Below, piece by piece: positions 1-9,612 of a DNA stretch of 26,899 nucleotides. The notes beneath the pieces were generated by a model that saw only the letters and a program-made list of their open reading frames with translations, was not told where the DNA came from and did no database searches. The position numbers and the translations under genes were made by a program. Position 1 is the first letter of the stretch, and each line of letters begins with the position of its first letter. Source of the stretch: a virus; IMG/VR virus record IMGVR_UViG_3300042521_000466, positions 1-26,899 of that record; one strand, 5' to 3'.

Positions 1-404
1 CCATATGTGTTGATCCCTAACTTCTTGAATGCATCTAGTTGTGAGCCATCATTGCAACCAATATCAAGAACAGAATTGAACCCGAAAATTTCATCCAGCT
101 TCATGTTTGTTCTAGAATATTCACTTACAAATCTGGCAAACCAATCAAAGTATTCTAGTTGAGTCTTTGTGGTGCCAGACACATACAGATAATTCTTGAA
201 CAGAAGATCAGGATCTACCTTGTGTGTCAACTGTACATGATGACAATGCTTACAGTAATTTGTTGCCAGCATAAAACTCTCTTCAGGATCATCAGGATCC
301 TTCAAGAAAGAATTGGCCAAAGGTTGAATGCCAAGATTGATTACTGTTTCAAGATCAGTTTTGCCGCAAGCAATGCACTCTTTTATTTCTACACACTTTT
401 CCAT
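1..404 (-). CDS. SAM-dependent sugar C-methyltransferase, Methyltransf_13 type (partial, C-terminus outside window)
   Basis: The first 134 residues are visible. Cysteines C10/C13 and C51/C54 form a putative zinc site, followed by a conserved patch (QPLANSF near 27-33, VSGTT near 75-79) typical of the Methyltransf_13 zinc-binding domain found before a class I methyltransferase in NDP-hexose C-methyltransferases. The SAM motif VLDIGCNDGS starts at residue 112. Family knowledge suggests C-methylation of a 4-keto-6-deoxy NDP-sugar, which fits the RmlB-like dehydratase two genes upstream. The ATG at 402-404 follows an AAGGA ribosome-binding site lying in the end of the previous gene. It is the last visible gene of the glycan operon. 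The exact sugar substrate cannot be read from this fragment. Confidence 0.8.
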   Translation of the reverse strand, partial: MEKCVEIKECIACGKTDLETVINLGIQPLANSFLKDPDDPEESFMLATNYCKHCHHVQLTHKVDPDLLFKNYLYVSGTTKTQLEYFDWFARFVSEYSRTNMKLDEIFGFNSVLDIGCNDGSQLDAFKKLGINTY

Positions 405-405
405 G

Positions 406-963
406 TTAATCCTTAATCCATGTCCAATTGTCTTGACGCATAAACTGAATTTCTTTGTTTACTTCTTTAGCAAACTCATCAACCGCTCTGCGAACTTCTT
501 CAATTGTTCCATAATCATGTCCGCAAAATAGACCGTTCTTCTTCAATTTTGGATAGTAGTTTCTACAGTCCAAAAGAACCTGATCATATGTATGTAGACC
601 GTCAACGAAGATAAAGTCTAGAGATTCGTCTTCAAACTTGCTAACAGCATCGTCCGAAGTCATGCGATAATGAACATGCCTGTTTCCATAACGAGAGAGA
701 CTATGCATAAAGATTTTATACGCTTCTTCCCTCTCGTTAAGATTCATGTTGTTCCAATCAATGTAGTTGGTATATGGATCAATGCCATAGAGTTTTAGTC
801 CTGGTATCATATCAAGAAGATACCGAGTGCTAATTCCTGTGTCAGTGCCTATCTCTAAACCGACAATCGGTTCTGTTCTTCCTTTAAAGATTCTGCCCAA
901 GTCTTCAGCAGGAAGCCACTCTTGAACTGGATTATCAGAAGCTTCTACTATGTTATATCTCAT
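406..963 (-). CDS. Class I SAM methyltransferase, Methyltransf_24 type
   Basis: A protein of about 185 residues with the nucleotide-binding motif GLEIGTDTGIS near 35-45, an acidic strand end at GIDPYTN, and the FVDGLHTYDQV motif near 123-133. These are typical of Methyltransf_24 enzymes encoded in polysaccharide and glycan loci. The ATG at 961-963 overlaps the upstream stop as ATGA and has GGA eight bases before it. An in-frame ATG at 973-975 would add four residues but has only a weak ribosome-binding site. The likely role is O- or C-methylation of a sugar in the same pathway; the acceptor is unknown. Confidence 0.75.
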   Translation of the reverse strand: MRYNIVEASDNPVQEWLPAEDLGRIFKGRTEPIVGLEIGTDTGISTRYLLDMIPGLKLYGIDPYTNYIDWNNMNLNEREEAYKIFMHSLSRYGNRHVHYRMTSDDAVSKFEDESLDFIFVDGLHTYDQVLLDCRNYYPKLKKNGLFCGHDYGTIEEVRRAVDEFAKEVNKEIQFMRQDNWTWIKD

Positions 964-2000
964 AGATTGATCCATTCTTGATTAGCGATTGACCAATCAA
1001 CCACTTCTTTAATTCTGTCTTGCAGTGTATACTGTGGTTCCCAGCCAAGATCACGCATGAAATCTCCAGAGAGCGCATAGCGAAGATCGTGTCCAGGTCT
1101 AGAAGTATGGAAGTCAATCATCTCATACTTAAGTTCTTTGTTCTGAACTTGTGCGATATACTTCGCAAGTTGAAGATTGTCGATCTCTTCTTTGCCAACA
1201 ACGTTGAACTTAGGACACTTTGCTCCACCATAATCAGGCTCATAAATCTTTTCCATCTGACTGGAATTTAGATTGAGCAAGAAGTGAATAGCATCAGCAA
1301 CATCAGCACCGTGAATGTAGAAGCGAGAGCCAGGAATAGTGCGAGTGTGATCTGAGTGAATAAACACAGTCTCGTCATCACGTACCTTTCGAATGCACAT
1401 AGGAATGTACTTCTCTGGATGCTGACGCTGACCAAATACGTTCATCGTATGAGTGATGAAGATTGGCAACTTGTATGTGTTTTCAAAAGCAACAGCCAGT
1501 TCTTCACCACCAGCCTTAGTTGCTGAATATGGATTAGAAGAGTTATAGCGTTCCTTCTCAGAGTAATTTACTCCCTTGGGCGCTGGACCAAATACTTCAT
1601 CAGTTGAGAAGTAAATGAATCGCTCAAGATTGTTCTGAGTTCTTGCAAAGTTTAGAATGTTGCAAGTGCCAACAACATTGTCTAGAACAAATTCCATAGG
1701 ATGTGAAATAGACCTGTCAACGTGACTTGATGCTGCCAAGTGAATGATGTGATCAACCTTGCCAATCAAGTTTGCAGTTAGAGAATTGATTTCAGCTTTA
1801 AGATCATGAAAAACAACCTTAACACGCTTCTGTTCTGACTTCGGATAAACAGAAACTACAGAATCAAGTCTGTTGAGATTGCCTGAATAGTCAAGACGAT
1901 CTAGCGATATGATTTCCCAATCAGTCTTGGAAAGAAACATATCAACTACATGATGTCCGATGAATCCTGCGCCGCCAGTTATTAGAACACGTTTAGTCAT
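960..2000 (-). CDS. NDP-sugar 4,6-dehydratase, RmlB-like (extended SDR)
   Basis: A 346-residue extended short-chain dehydrogenase/reductase. The NAD-binding motif TGGAGFIG is at residues 8-15. The STDEVFG segment carries the Thr-Asp-Glu triad of dTDP-glucose 4,6-dehydratases, and the catalytic Tyr and Lys are in YSATKAGGE. The C-terminus has the RPGHDLRYA and LGWEP patches seen in RmlB. The expected reaction is dTDP-glucose to dTDP-4-keto-6-deoxyglucose; a CDP- or UDP-linked substrate is possible. ATG is preceded by GAGGTAATA. With the two methyltransferases downstream it could supply a C-methylated deoxysugar branch distinct from the GDP-linked branch of the same operon. Confidence 0.83.
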   Translation of the reverse strand: MTKRVLITGGAGFIGHHVVDMFLSKTDWEIISLDRLDYSGNLNRLDSVVSVYPKSEQKRVKVVFHDLKAEINSLTANLIGKVDHIIHLAASSHVDRSISHPMEFVLDNVVGTCNILNFARTQNNLERFIYFSTDEVFGPAPKGVNYSEKERYNSSNPYSATKAGGEELAVAFENTYKLPIFITHTMNVFGQRQHPEKYIPMCIRKVRDDETVFIHSDHTRTIPGSRFYIHGADVADAIHFLLNLNSSQMEKIYEPDYGGAKCPKFNVVGKEEIDNLQLAKYIAQVQNKELKYEMIDFHTSRPGHDLRYALSGDFMRDLGWEPQYTLQDRIKEVVDWSIANQEWINL

Positions 2001-2015
2001 TATTACCTCATTATA

Positions 2016-2747
2016 TTAAGATTGTTTTTGCCAAGCCCGATATGTGACCTGAGAATCGTCATATTGATAATCAATATTGAACTTTTCTTTCATGTATTTA
2101 GGGAAGAAATCTCGCATCAAATATTCCATCTCTTTGAAGCCATCTTCCTTGCTATACCAACTTTCATCGCGCATATGCTTGATTGTTGTGTCATGGACAA
2201 CATGTGCTGTACATTGTAGCAGGTGACACAGCACTTTGTCAATACCCCATTCAGATACTTTGTAATCATAATCGCGCAGGAACTGAAGAAACTTCTTGAA
2301 TATGTCGTTTCTGAAAAATGGAACGCCAGATTCAATAAAGTTTGTCTCTGAGAATACCCACTCTGGATTATGTTTCAAACATGGAAATGTATTGAAAGAT
2401 GTTACCGCTTGCTGAAACAGTCTGAAATCGTGCCGTCTTGCAAGTTCAAGCGATCTGTTTACAGACTGAATATCGGTGCAATAATCATCATCCCATGTTC
2501 CTATATAGTCATAATTTTCCCACTTGATCATATCGCAAACTTGAGGAATGAGTTTATACTTCAGTCCCTTCTTTCGAATAATCATGTCATATGTGCCAGG
2601 TTCAGGTTCAAAGTCTTCCTTAAACACAACGACACATACATCATATGTTCTTTCTGGCTTTCTCATACGCCAGTGATTGTTGCGATCATACGCATCATCA
2701 AAGAACATGTTTGTTCCAGTTGGAGTTATAATCAACGCTCTATTCAC
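2016..2747 (-). CDS. Putative glycosyltransferase, DUF707-like
   Basis: A 243-residue protein starting with GTG, which overlaps the upstream stop as GTGA and follows AAAGGAG at good spacing. It has a GT-A style acidic motif (YDYIGTWDDDYCTD near 79-92), then LFQQAVTSF, ESGVPFFRNDIF and a WGIDKVL motif. This order matches the DUF707 family (WDDD, SQPA, VE.M.PVFSR, WGLD). The family is poorly characterised, and glycosyl transfer is inferred from the motif order and from the surrounding sugar genes. It may act after or together with the GT10 enzyme encoded just upstream. Confidence 0.6.
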   Translation of the reverse strand: MNRALIITPTGTNMFFDDAYDRNNHWRMRKPERTYDVCVVVFKEDFEPEPGTYDMIIRKKGLKYKLIPQVCDMIKWENYDYIGTWDDDYCTDIQSVNRSLELARRHDFRLFQQAVTSFNTFPCLKHNPEWVFSETNFIESGVPFFRNDIFKKFLQFLRDYDYKVSEWGIDKVLCHLLQCTAHVVHDTTIKHMRDESWYSKEDGFKEMEYLMRDFFPKYMKEKFNIDYQYDDSQVTYRAWQKQS

Positions 2748-3604
2748 TTAATCACTCCTTTATAAACATTCTTTCTGAACCAATAAACAAACTTGTCAAG
2801 ATCCATAAACTTGTTTGGCTTGTTGTCTGCATACATCGGTTGCATATACATTTCACGGTATGCGTCTTCATCTTGATCAATACGCTTGATTGCTTGTAAG
2901 AACAGATCATCATCTTGATAGTCGTGCCAGCTTAGAAAAGCTTTTGGATTGAAATCAAGAGCAATCGTCGGACTACCCCAATATATAGGCACTGTCCTGC
3001 AGCGCAAAGCCTCGTATAACTTTTCTGTGGCATATCCAGGATAGCTTGAATTTTCAAAACACATGTTGAATTTATACTGATTTAGAAAGTCGTGCTTTGC
3101 TTCAACGCCAGTATCTCCTCTTGGAAGAACATATCCAATATTGTTGAACAACGGACCACCAGCATCTACTCTCTTATACGATGACAACTTATGGAAAAAG
3201 TTGTTTCTCATTTCAGATGCGCCATTCTGCACTACGAAACTGCAAAACTTACGATTGAGTTTTGCGTCTGAGAGTTTTCTTTCTGATAACAGATGTTTTC
3301 TCTGATAATCATATATCACGTATAAGGGAAGTCTATAGTATCGATCAGTATCAAAATGATCAAACGATATGGCATAGTGCGCTTGATAGTCCCACGGTCT
3401 TTGATTTTCACCAGTGAAGAAAATCTTTATGCAGCGACCATTGAATTTCAAATTGTTCTCACCGAAGTTTCTATCACCAAAGATCAGATAATCTGGATCA
3501 ACATCATTTCTGTTTACTTGAAAATGTCTGGATAGCGCCTCAATAAAGAAATTGGCAATCGGCTCTACTGTATCGGTAAATCCTAGTCTAAGAACTTCTT
3601 TCAT
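2744..3604 (-). CDS. Glycosyltransferase family 10, fucosyltransferase-like
   Basis: A 286-residue protein with both hallmark blocks of GT10 alpha-1,3/1,4-fucosyltransferases. The first is FFTGENQRPWD at 62-72 with AISFDHF and YYRLPLY shortly after. The second is the donor-binding block starting CFENSSYPGYATEKL at 182 and ending VPIYWGSP. GT10 enzymes use GDP-fucose. Here the same operon encodes gmd, an fcl/colC-like enzyme and a ColD-like enzyme, so the donor could be GDP-fucose or GDP-colitose. No signal peptide or membrane segment is seen, so it should act in the cytoplasm. The start overlaps the upstream gene by 17 bases and has no in-frame alternative nearby. Confidence 0.87.
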   Translation of the reverse strand: MKEVLRLGFTDTVEPIANFFIEALSRHFQVNRNDVDPDYLIFGDRNFGENNLKFNGRCIKIFFTGENQRPWDYQAHYAISFDHFDTDRYYRLPLYVIYDYQRKHLLSERKLSDAKLNRKFCSFVVQNGASEMRNNFFHKLSSYKRVDAGGPLFNNIGYVLPRGDTGVEAKHDFLNQYKFNMCFENSSYPGYATEKLYEALRCRTVPIYWGSPTIALDFNPKAFLSWHDYQDDDLFLQAIKRIDQDEDAYREMYMQPMYADNKPNKFMDLDKFVYWFRKNVYKGVIK

Positions 3605-4502
3605 TTTCTTCTTTCACAAGATCATTAATAATTTGATATAGAACTTCTGGTTTTTCGTAATGATGAAAATGGAAGCGACATTTTACATCTTCTATTCCTA
3701 AAAAGAAAGAATCTTGCTCTCTCTTACCAAATGAGAAAAACTTCTTTCCTTCTGTCAAGATATTATCTTTTGTTGTCGTAAAACAGAATGGACCAGAATT
3801 TCTGCCTATGATCAAGTTACAGAATGTGGAGATATATGAAATCTCGTTCAAGTCTGGTCGTTCTGCTTTGATGATATCAGAGGTAAAGATAACATTCTTC
3901 TTGCTGCTATTATACTTATGTGTCGCATAAAAGTCAATAGCTGGATAAGAGTCAGCAACAAATTCTATGATCTCTGAAAGATTGCCAGTATAGTTGCATT
4001 GACCAGAGTGAACTGGACCGTTAGAAAACAGAACGTTCTTTTTGCTCTGGTCAATGTTTATGTTTTGACATGCAGGAAATTTGCTGTAGTCAATTACAGG
4101 AAACAACTTAACAACTTCTGACGGAGTAGGATAATCAATCTTTTTTCCTATCCACTGACTCAATACCTCATAAATCTTCTCGTACATATAATAGTTAAAA
4201 CGGAAGTTTGTCTCGCCCTTATATGGCAGTATTGCATCTCTATCATCAAACCATGCACCAACCCAAGTGTTGATGAAGATAGAATCTGTTGATTCTAACA
4301 ACTGAGTATGTTTGTGTAACTGATCACTTGTTGGAAGAACTTGTCTATATCCACATCTCATATCTTGAAGTAGTTTTGGTCCCCAAGGATGATGATACCA
4401 AAAATTAGTATCAGGAAAATAGTCCATCAAGAACTGAACAAATCCTCTACTATGAAACACATCGCCGTTATGAAAGTGATTAAAGAATATGATATCTTTC
4501 AT
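3588..4502 (-). CDS. Putative GT-B-type glycosyltransferase
   Basis: About 304 residues. The N-terminal block FFNHFHNGDVFHSRGF and the C-terminal block IIGRNSGPFCFTT resemble the acceptor loop and the donor-site patch of GT-B enzymes of the heptosyltransferase or O-fucosyltransferase sort, but I cannot assign a CAZy family. The glycosyltransferase call rests on these two blocks and on its place between the ColD-like module and the GT10 gene. The ATG at 4500-4502 forms TGATG with the upstream stop; a GTG directly before it is also possible. Confidence 0.5.
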   Translation of the reverse strand: MKDIIFFNHFHNGDVFHSRGFVQFLMDYFPDTNFWYHHPWGPKLLQDMRCGYRQVLPTSDQLHKHTQLLESTDSIFINTWVGAWFDDRDAILPYKGETNFRFNYYMYEKIYEVLSQWIGKKIDYPTPSEVVKLFPVIDYSKFPACQNINIDQSKKNVLFSNGPVHSGQCNYTGNLSEIIEFVADSYPAIDFYATHKYNSSKKNVIFTSDIIKAERPDLNEISYISTFCNLIIGRNSGPFCFTTTKDNILTEGKKFFSFGKREQDSFFLGIEDVKCRFHFHHYEKPEVLYQIINDLVKEENERSS

Positions 4503-4867
4503 CACTCTTTAACGCCCTTGTAAAGTTTTACAGATTCTTCACGCAAAGACTTGTTGTGTACAATAGCATCATCAATCATAGCATTCAATGCTGCAACCAA
4601 CTTAGGGCGCTTTACCTTGAAACAGATATCAACCTTACGCTTTAGATCGGCTAGTTCTTCGTCCGACTTGGCAGCCTGCATAGCATCTTCAAGATGCCAA
4701 GTGCGAATGTGAAGAATAGCCAGCTTCTCTAGAACTTCACCGAAACTGTCAGATGCGGCGTAATCAGGAGGTGCGTTGAAGTTCAAACTGGTACGACTGA
4801 GAATGTCATACACATGTTCCTTCAAAATCATATCCAACATTTCAGAGACAATCTTATTGTTATTCAT
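4502..4867 (-). CDS. Small helical protein of a sugar locus, DUF4254/DUF6165-like
   Basis: About 121 residues, predicted mostly helical, with a central LEKLAILHIRTWHLED block and a following charged helix. I recall similar short proteins (DUF4254 or DUF6165 type) in polysaccharide and phage glycan loci, where their function is unknown. The match is from memory of the pattern only. ATG at 4865-4867 is favoured because AGGAG lies six bases before it; the GTG one codon upstream is less well placed. It is translationally coupled on both sides. Confidence 0.6.
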   Translation of the reverse strand: MNNNKIVSEMLDMILKEHVYDILSRTSLNFNAPPDYAASDSFGEVLEKLAILHIRTWHLEDAMQAAKSDEELADLKRKVDICFKVKRPKLVAALNAMIDDAIVHNKSLREESVKLYKGVKE

Positions 4868-6045
4868 CACAAACTCCTAATGATCTGTTCAAGTGTGTTC
4901 AGTTCTTTATCACCAACAAACTGATTATTACCTATATAGACACCGTTCTCATGAAGTATATCAACATCGTATGGCGCATTCTTACATGAGATGTTGTATC
5001 CAGACATATATGGTTGACGAAGAAGATTGCCGCCAACTACTGGACGATATTCAATAAAGTTGATTTTCAAACGTCTTATCAATGCATCCTTGATCAGGGG
5101 CGTTTTTGCGATGAGAGGAAAACAGAATGAACTATTACCTTCTTCGACATATCCACCACCAGGCAGATAGAACTTGTCTCTACCATCTATTAACATAATT
5201 TCAATGAACTTCTTATAATTCTTTCTACGCTGCTCAATAAAACCATCCAGCTTCTTTAGCTGCGACAGACCTAGAACAGCACCAAGTTCTGTATTGCGGA
5301 AGTTATAGCCAGCAGTCACAAACAAAAACTGCGGATCAATATCAGGATGTTTTGCAGCAAATTCCTCAGGCTTCATTGATACACGCGACATGCCATGTGA
5401 ACGCTTCATACGCATAAGATTGTATAATTCAGTATTGTTGGTACAAACCATGCCGCCTTCAACTGTAGACATGTGATGGCCAAAGTAGAAGCTGAATGTA
5501 GAACCACTAGACTTTGAACCAACTCTATGTCCAAATATGTCTTTTGCACCATGACTCTCGCAAACATCTTCTAACATGATTGCTTTTGGAAATATGTTTC
5601 TGAGAGGAAATGTGAGAGCAGGAAGACCCAGAAGATGTGTCGTAAACACAATATCAATCTTGTGCTTCTTTGCGATAGCATCTGCATTTTCTAAGTCAAA
5701 GCTATAATCATCTAGATTAATATCACAGAAGATTGGTTCCATACCAAGCTGCATGATAGGATTGATATTCGTTACCCATGTACACGCGGGTACGAGAACC
5801 TTTATCTTCTTCTTATTCTTGAAGTATAGTTCTTTCACGGCATCAAGTAGCAAAAAGTTTGCTGTGCTACCAGATGTTACAAACAAAGAATGTTTTACAT
5901 CAAGCCATTCAGACCAAGCCTGCTCAAACTCCTCGACTTTCTTACCTTGAGTAAATTTGTCAGAAGTCATCACAAACTTGGCCAACTTCCAACGATCACA
6001 CCAAGTCAGTGTATCCTTCATTAACGGCCAATCATACTCGGTCAT
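4867..6045 (-). CDS. ColD-like PLP-dependent GDP-4-keto-6-deoxymannose 3-dehydratase (DegT/DnrJ fold, Lys replaced by His)
   Basis: A 392-residue member of the DegT/DnrJ/EryC1 fold-type I PLP family: TSGSTANFLLLDA binds the phosphate, LEDVCESHGA gives the PLP-ring Asp, and TFSFYFGHHMSTVEGGM covers the usual Schiff-base site. Where aminotransferases have Lys there is His (H190 with this start). That replacement defines 3-dehydratases such as ColD and the CDP-sugar enzyme E1. No Cys-x-Cys cluster as in iron-sulfur E1 is seen, so ColD is the closer match. The reaction would remove the C3 hydroxyl of GDP-4-keto-6-deoxymannose, using glutamate. The start at 6045 has AGAGG five bases upstream; a longer reading from 6075 has no such site. 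Confidence 0.83.
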   Translation of the reverse strand: MTEYDWPLMKDTLTWCDRWKLAKFVMTSDKFTQGKKVEEFEQAWSEWLDVKHSLFVTSGSTANFLLLDAVKELYFKNKKKIKVLVPACTWVTNINPIMQLGMEPIFCDINLDDYSFDLENADAIAKKHKIDIVFTTHLLGLPALTFPLRNIFPKAIMLEDVCESHGAKDIFGHRVGSKSSGSTFSFYFGHHMSTVEGGMVCTNNTELYNLMRMKRSHGMSRVSMKPEEFAAKHPDIDPQFLFVTAGYNFRNTELGAVLGLSQLKKLDGFIEQRRKNYKKFIEIMLIDGRDKFYLPGGGYVEEGNSSFCFPLIAKTPLIKDALIRRLKINFIEYRPVVGGNLLRQPYMSGYNISCKNAPYDVDILHENGVYIGNNQFVGDKELNTLEQIIRSL

Positions 6046-6973
6046 ATTTACCTCTATTTTCCATAAACCAATCAATAGTAATCTTCAATCCATCTTCAAG
6101 AGAAGTCTTAGCTTTCCAACCGAGAGCATCCATCTTGCTAGTATCTAGTGCGCGCCGCGGTGTACCATTTGGTTGTGCAGTGTCCCAGATGATTTCTCCA
6201 TTATATCCAACTAGATTGGCAATCAACTCTGACAAATAACGAATAGACACTTCACGATTTGGACCGATGTTGATTGGCTTTGAATCATTATAGTTATTCA
6301 TTAGGAATATTAGTCCGTCAGCCAAATCATCGGCAAAAAGAAACTCTCGCGTAGGCGTGCCATCACCAAAGCATACTACACGGGACAAACCCTTTTCTTT
6401 CGCGTCGATAAATCGATTGATGAATGCAGGGATTACATGGCACTCATTCAGTCTAAAGTTATCAAAAATGCCATAGAGATTATTTGGCATGACGGAAACA
6501 GTTTGCATACCATATTGCTCAGTATACTTCTGGCACATGGTAAGACCAGCAATCTTCGCTAGAGCATAACCAATGTTAGTCTCTTCTAGCGGGCCAGTCA
6601 TCAAGTATTCTTCTTTGATCGGCACAGGTGCATGTTTCGGATAGATACATGCTGTGCCTAAAAACATTAGCTTTGTTACACCATATTCGTAACAAGCGTT
6701 GATGACATTCGTTTGAATCATGAGATTATCATACATGAAGTCGGCAGGATAAGACTTGTTAAAGCCAATACCACCAACCTTTGCAGCAGCAAGAAACACG
6801 TATTCGGGTTCATTTAGTTCAAAGAAACGATGAACAGCTTCTTGATTACGAAGGTCAAGATGACGCTTCGGTGTAATAATATTATTGTAACCTTGCGCCT
6901 GCAACTGACGAATGAGTGCAGAACCTACAAGTCCGTTATGTCCTGCAATATAGATGCCACTATTACTGTCCAT
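6032..6973 (-). CDS. GDP-L-fucose synthase or GDP-L-colitose synthase (Fcl/ColC-like epimerase-reductase)
   Basis: A 313-residue extended SDR with NADP-binding GHNGLVGSA near 11-19, the Tyr/Lys pair in YALAKIAG, and the Cys of the ACIYP motif and the His of CHVIPAF that serve as epimerisation acid/base in E. coli GDP-fucose synthase. The Ser of the usual SSCIYP motif is Thr here. Fcl and ColC are homologues that perform the same 3,5- or 5-epimerisation and 4-reduction on 4-keto sugars. Directly downstream lies a ColD-like gene, so colitose synthesis is as plausible as fucose synthesis. It overlaps gmd by 11 bases. Confidence 0.88.
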   Translation of the reverse strand: MDSNSGIYIAGHNGLVGSALIRQLQAQGYNNIITPKRHLDLRNQEAVHRFFELNEPEYVFLAAAKVGGIGFNKSYPADFMYDNLMIQTNVINACYEYGVTKLMFLGTACIYPKHAPVPIKEEYLMTGPLEETNIGYALAKIAGLTMCQKYTEQYGMQTVSVMPNNLYGIFDNFRLNECHVIPAFINRFIDAKEKGLSRVVCFGDGTPTREFLFADDLADGLIFLMNNYNDSKPINIGPNREVSIRYLSELIANLVGYNGEIIWDTAQPNGTPRRALDTSKMDALGWKAKTSLEDGLKITIDWFMENRGKYDRV

Positions 6974-7964
6974 TGATACACATATCCTCTACAAGCTTTT
7001 CAAATGTAAATTTTGGGCGCCAACCGAGCTTCTTCTTAGCTTTCTCAGAATTGCCAAGTAGCGTTTCAACCTCAGCAGGACGGAAGTAACGTTCATTCAC
7101 ACGAACACGAACTTCGCCTGTCTGATCAATACCAACTTCATTAAGTCCTTCGCCTTCCCACTTGATACGCATACCAAAGTAAGGAGCGGCAGCATCAACA
7201 AACTGACGAACTGAATATTGTTCACCAGTAGCAATCACATAGTCATCTGGTTCTGGCTCTTGTAGCATAAGCCACATAGCTTCAACGAAATCCTTAGCAT
7301 GACCCCAATCTCGCTTTGCGTTTAGATTGCCAAGTTCAAGCACCTTCTGACCACCCATACTGATGCGAGAAAGTCCTTGCACAATCTTTCTTGTCACGAA
7401 TGTTTCACCACGGCGAGGGCTTTCGTGATTGAAGAGAATGCCAGAAGAGCAATGCATGTTATATGCTTCACGATAGTTCTTTACTATCCAGAAACCATAC
7501 ATCTTTGCAACACCATATGGTGAGCGAGGATAGAATGGAGTTGTTTCAGACTGAGGAGTTTCTTGAACAAGACCATAAAGTTCAGACGTTGAAGCCTGAT
7601 AGATACGAACATCCTTTTCCATGCCAAGCAAACGCACGGCTTCAAGCACACGCAAAGTACCAAGTGCGTCGACCTGACCTGTGTATTCAGGAATCTCAAA
7701 TGATACCTTTACATGAGACTGAGCGCCAAGATTATAAATCTCAGTTGGCTTTATTTCTTGAATCAGACGAATAAGAGAAGAGCCGTCTGTCAAATCTCCG
7801 TAATGAAGGGTAATGCGAGGATAAATATGGTCAATACGGTCAGTATTAATAGAAGAAGAACGTCTAATGATACCATGTACTTCATATCCCTTTTCTAACA
7901 AAAGTTCGGCCAAATAAGAACCGTCTTGTCCTGTTATACCTGTAATTAATGCCACAAATCTCAT
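6963..7964 (-). CDS. gmd: GDP-mannose 4,6-dehydratase
   Basis: A 333-residue extended SDR that is clearly Gmd: [18 protein letters not shown] at 6-23, [11 protein letters not shown], the active-site run QASTSELYG, the Tyr/Lys pair in [26 protein letters not shown], and [12 protein letters not shown] near the C-terminus. It converts GDP-mannose to GDP-4-keto-6-deoxymannose, the common precursor of GDP-fucose, GDP-colitose, GDP-rhamnose and GDP-perosamine. It precedes fcl/colC-like and colD-like genes in order of transcription. Start is TAATG-coupled to the upstream gene with GAGGAAG upstream. Phage gmd genes are known, so the gene itself is not unusual. Confidence 0.95.
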   Translation of the reverse strand: MRFVALITGITGQDGSYLAELLLEKGYEVHGIIRRSSSINTDRIDHIYPRITLHYGDLTDGSSLIRLIQEIKPTEIYNLGAQSHVKVSFEIPEYTGQVDALGTLRVLEAVRLLGMEKDVRIYQASTSELYGLVQETPQSETTPFYPRSPYGVAKMYGFWIVKNYREAYNMHCSSGILFNHESPRRGETFVTRKIVQGLSRISMGGQKVLELGNLNAKRDWGHAKDFVEAMWLMLQEPEPDDYVIATGEQYSVRQFVDAAAPYFGMRIKWEGEGLNEVGIDQTGEVRVRVNERYFRPAEVETLLGNSEKAKKKLGWRPKFTFEKLVEDMCINGQ

Positions 7965-8884
7965 TATCTATACTTCCTCTCAATCTTATCTTTTAGTCCA
8001 TTTATACGATCATATTGGTGAATGATACAATACGGTTCGTTGTTTTTGTTGCAAACAACATCTTCATCGTTTATGACAACATCATCATCATACAAAGCAA
8101 CACTTCTGAACTTGTCTAATGTTGATGGATCTCGCAGATAATGCTGACCGATTTCTCCTGCGCCAGACTTAATGGCAGACATTGTTGTTCCAAGATGACA
8201 GCACCAAGATGTTTCTGGAGTTTCATACTTGGTTATGGCATTCCACGCATAAGTTGATAGCAAGACATTCAGTGCCGCTTGATCTGGACCACCACCGCCT
8301 GGTGTCATCGCAGATGTTCCTCTGCACAGCATAAAGATGCTCAAGAAAAGATCAAGTACGACATCTTTACGGCCAGCGATGACACCCGCACAGTAGATTG
8401 GTCTGTCCATAACTTTCTGATAAACAGATGGACCAAATGCACAATTCATATTGTTGACATTCCACGGCTCATCTTTATACAAGAAGTTTTCAGATGCAAC
8501 AATAATTTCTGATTTACCAGATACAACAAGATCATCAATATAGTCTGACGGATTTGTTTGAAAGACAACATCACGAACATCTGTCGCAATGATGTGATCA
8601 ATCTCATTTTCCAACTGACTTATAAAATACCACATGTGAGCAAAACGTTCTACAACGATACTAAAATTTTCTCTGGTGTAGACGTAATCGCCATTATCGT
8701 CTTTCTCAAAAGCAAAGATGGTAAAGTTCTTCTCTTGCAACTTTTCAATCACATCAGCTTTGCAGTTATAAGCAATAATGGCTTTTATGCCAGAAAATCC
8801 TGACTTGTCAATAGAGTTGACCCAAGGTTCAATCTGATCATATGTATAGTTTGAAATTGAACCGATAATTAAATCTTGAGCCAT
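7964..8884 (-). CDS. Putative GT-A glycosyltransferase
   Basis: A 306-residue protein. After an N-terminal nucleotide-sugar-like fold there is [15 protein letters not shown], which looks like a GT-A acidic metal-binding motif in the form seen in nucleotide-diphospho-sugar transferases. A Gly-rich [16 protein letters not shown] block follows, where such enzymes contact the acceptor or donor. I cannot name the family. It overlaps the GT2 gene by 16 bases and leads into gmd, so it probably adds one sugar of the phage-specified glycan. AAAGGA lies ahead of the ATG. Confidence 0.55.
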   Translation of the reverse strand: MAQDLIIGSISNYTYDQIEPWVNSIDKSGFSGIKAIIAYNCKADVIEKLQEKNFTIFAFEKDDNGDYVYTRENFSIVVERFAHMWYFISQLENEIDHIIATDVRDVVFQTNPSDYIDDLVVSGKSEIIVASENFLYKDEPWNVNNMNCAFGPSVYQKVMDRPIYCAGVIAGRKDVVLDLFLSIFMLCRGTSAMTPGGGGPDQAALNVLLSTYAWNAITKYETPETSWCCHLGTTMSAIKSGAGEIGQHYLRDPSTLDKFRSVALYDDDVVINDEDVVCNKNNEPYCIIHQYDRINGLKDKIERKYR

Positions 8885-9597
8885 GGTAACTGTCCTTTAT
8901 AATAGTTAAGTTGTTGTTTGTTGCCTTCAATAAAGAAATCGCCATTGACAGATTTTGGATTGCCATCTACGCGATAACAAAGAGTATGATTGCCACTTGT
9001 ATTCCATTTTGATTTATTTGTCACAGAATATAGATACCGACGATCTTCTCCCCATGCACCTGAATGCCAGAGATGACATGTAGCCTTTATGAACTCGCGC
9101 TTGAAAGCAAATGCAGAGGTATCTACGAGATACTGAGGATTATCATGCGTGAAGAATATCGGCCATTTGCCTAGACTTTCACAGTTATCATCTGCAAGAT
9201 ACTGCTTATCTGGAGAGAAAATCTTGCGAAGAGAAAATGCCCAGTCTAGATTCTGCTGCTCAATCGTTTCAACAAGTGTACGAACATGATTAGGTTCATA
9301 CCAATTGTCTTCATCAAGGAAAAAGATATAGTCGGCATTGACAAGATGTGGAATAGAAGCATAGATGCGCTGACCATTGAAACCATTTGCGCCTGTATTC
9401 CAGGGCAACGTAATCATCTTTAGATTATCTCTATCAACGTGTGGCGCTTTGTGTAAATATTGATAGCCATCCAATACAAGAAGATGTTGTACATTTCCGT
9501 AAGTTTGATTTTGAACAGAAGCGATGGCATCCGCGAGTTTATCGGAACCGATTGTAGGTGTGATAACGACTACAGATTTTTCAATGATGAGTTTCAT
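8869..9597 (-). CDS. Glycosyltransferase family 2
   Basis: A 242-residue inverting GT-A enzyme. VVVITPTIGSDKLADAIASV and QNQTY at the N-terminus are the classic GT2 nucleotide-binding start, and YIFFLDEDNWYEPNH near 91-105 contains the DxD metal motif. The segment GAWGEDRRYLYSV supplies the likely catalytic ED. No membrane segment is seen. It is the first gene of the long glycan operon, directly behind a consensus sigma-70 promoter. Acceptor and donor are unknown. Confidence 0.85.
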   Translation of the reverse strand: MKLIIEKSVVVITPTIGSDKLADAIASVQNQTYGNVQHLLVLDGYQYLHKAPHVDRDNLKMITLPWNTGANGFNGQRIYASIPHLVNADYIFFLDEDNWYEPNHVRTLVETIEQQNLDWAFSLRKIFSPDKQYLADDNCESLGKWPIFFTHDNPQYLVDTSAFAFKREFIKATCHLWHSGAWGEDRRYLYSVTNKSKWNTSGNHTLCYRVDGNPKSVNGDFFIEGNKQQLNYYKGQLPWLKI

Positions 9598-9612
9598 GTT
9601 ATATCCATAATG

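Noticed and set aside
2094-2100. CTAAATA heptamer inside the DUF707-like gene (another at about 14107)
   Set aside because: Both are inside coding sequence with no start codon at a fitting distance; a heptamer is expected a few times by chance in A/T-rich DNA.
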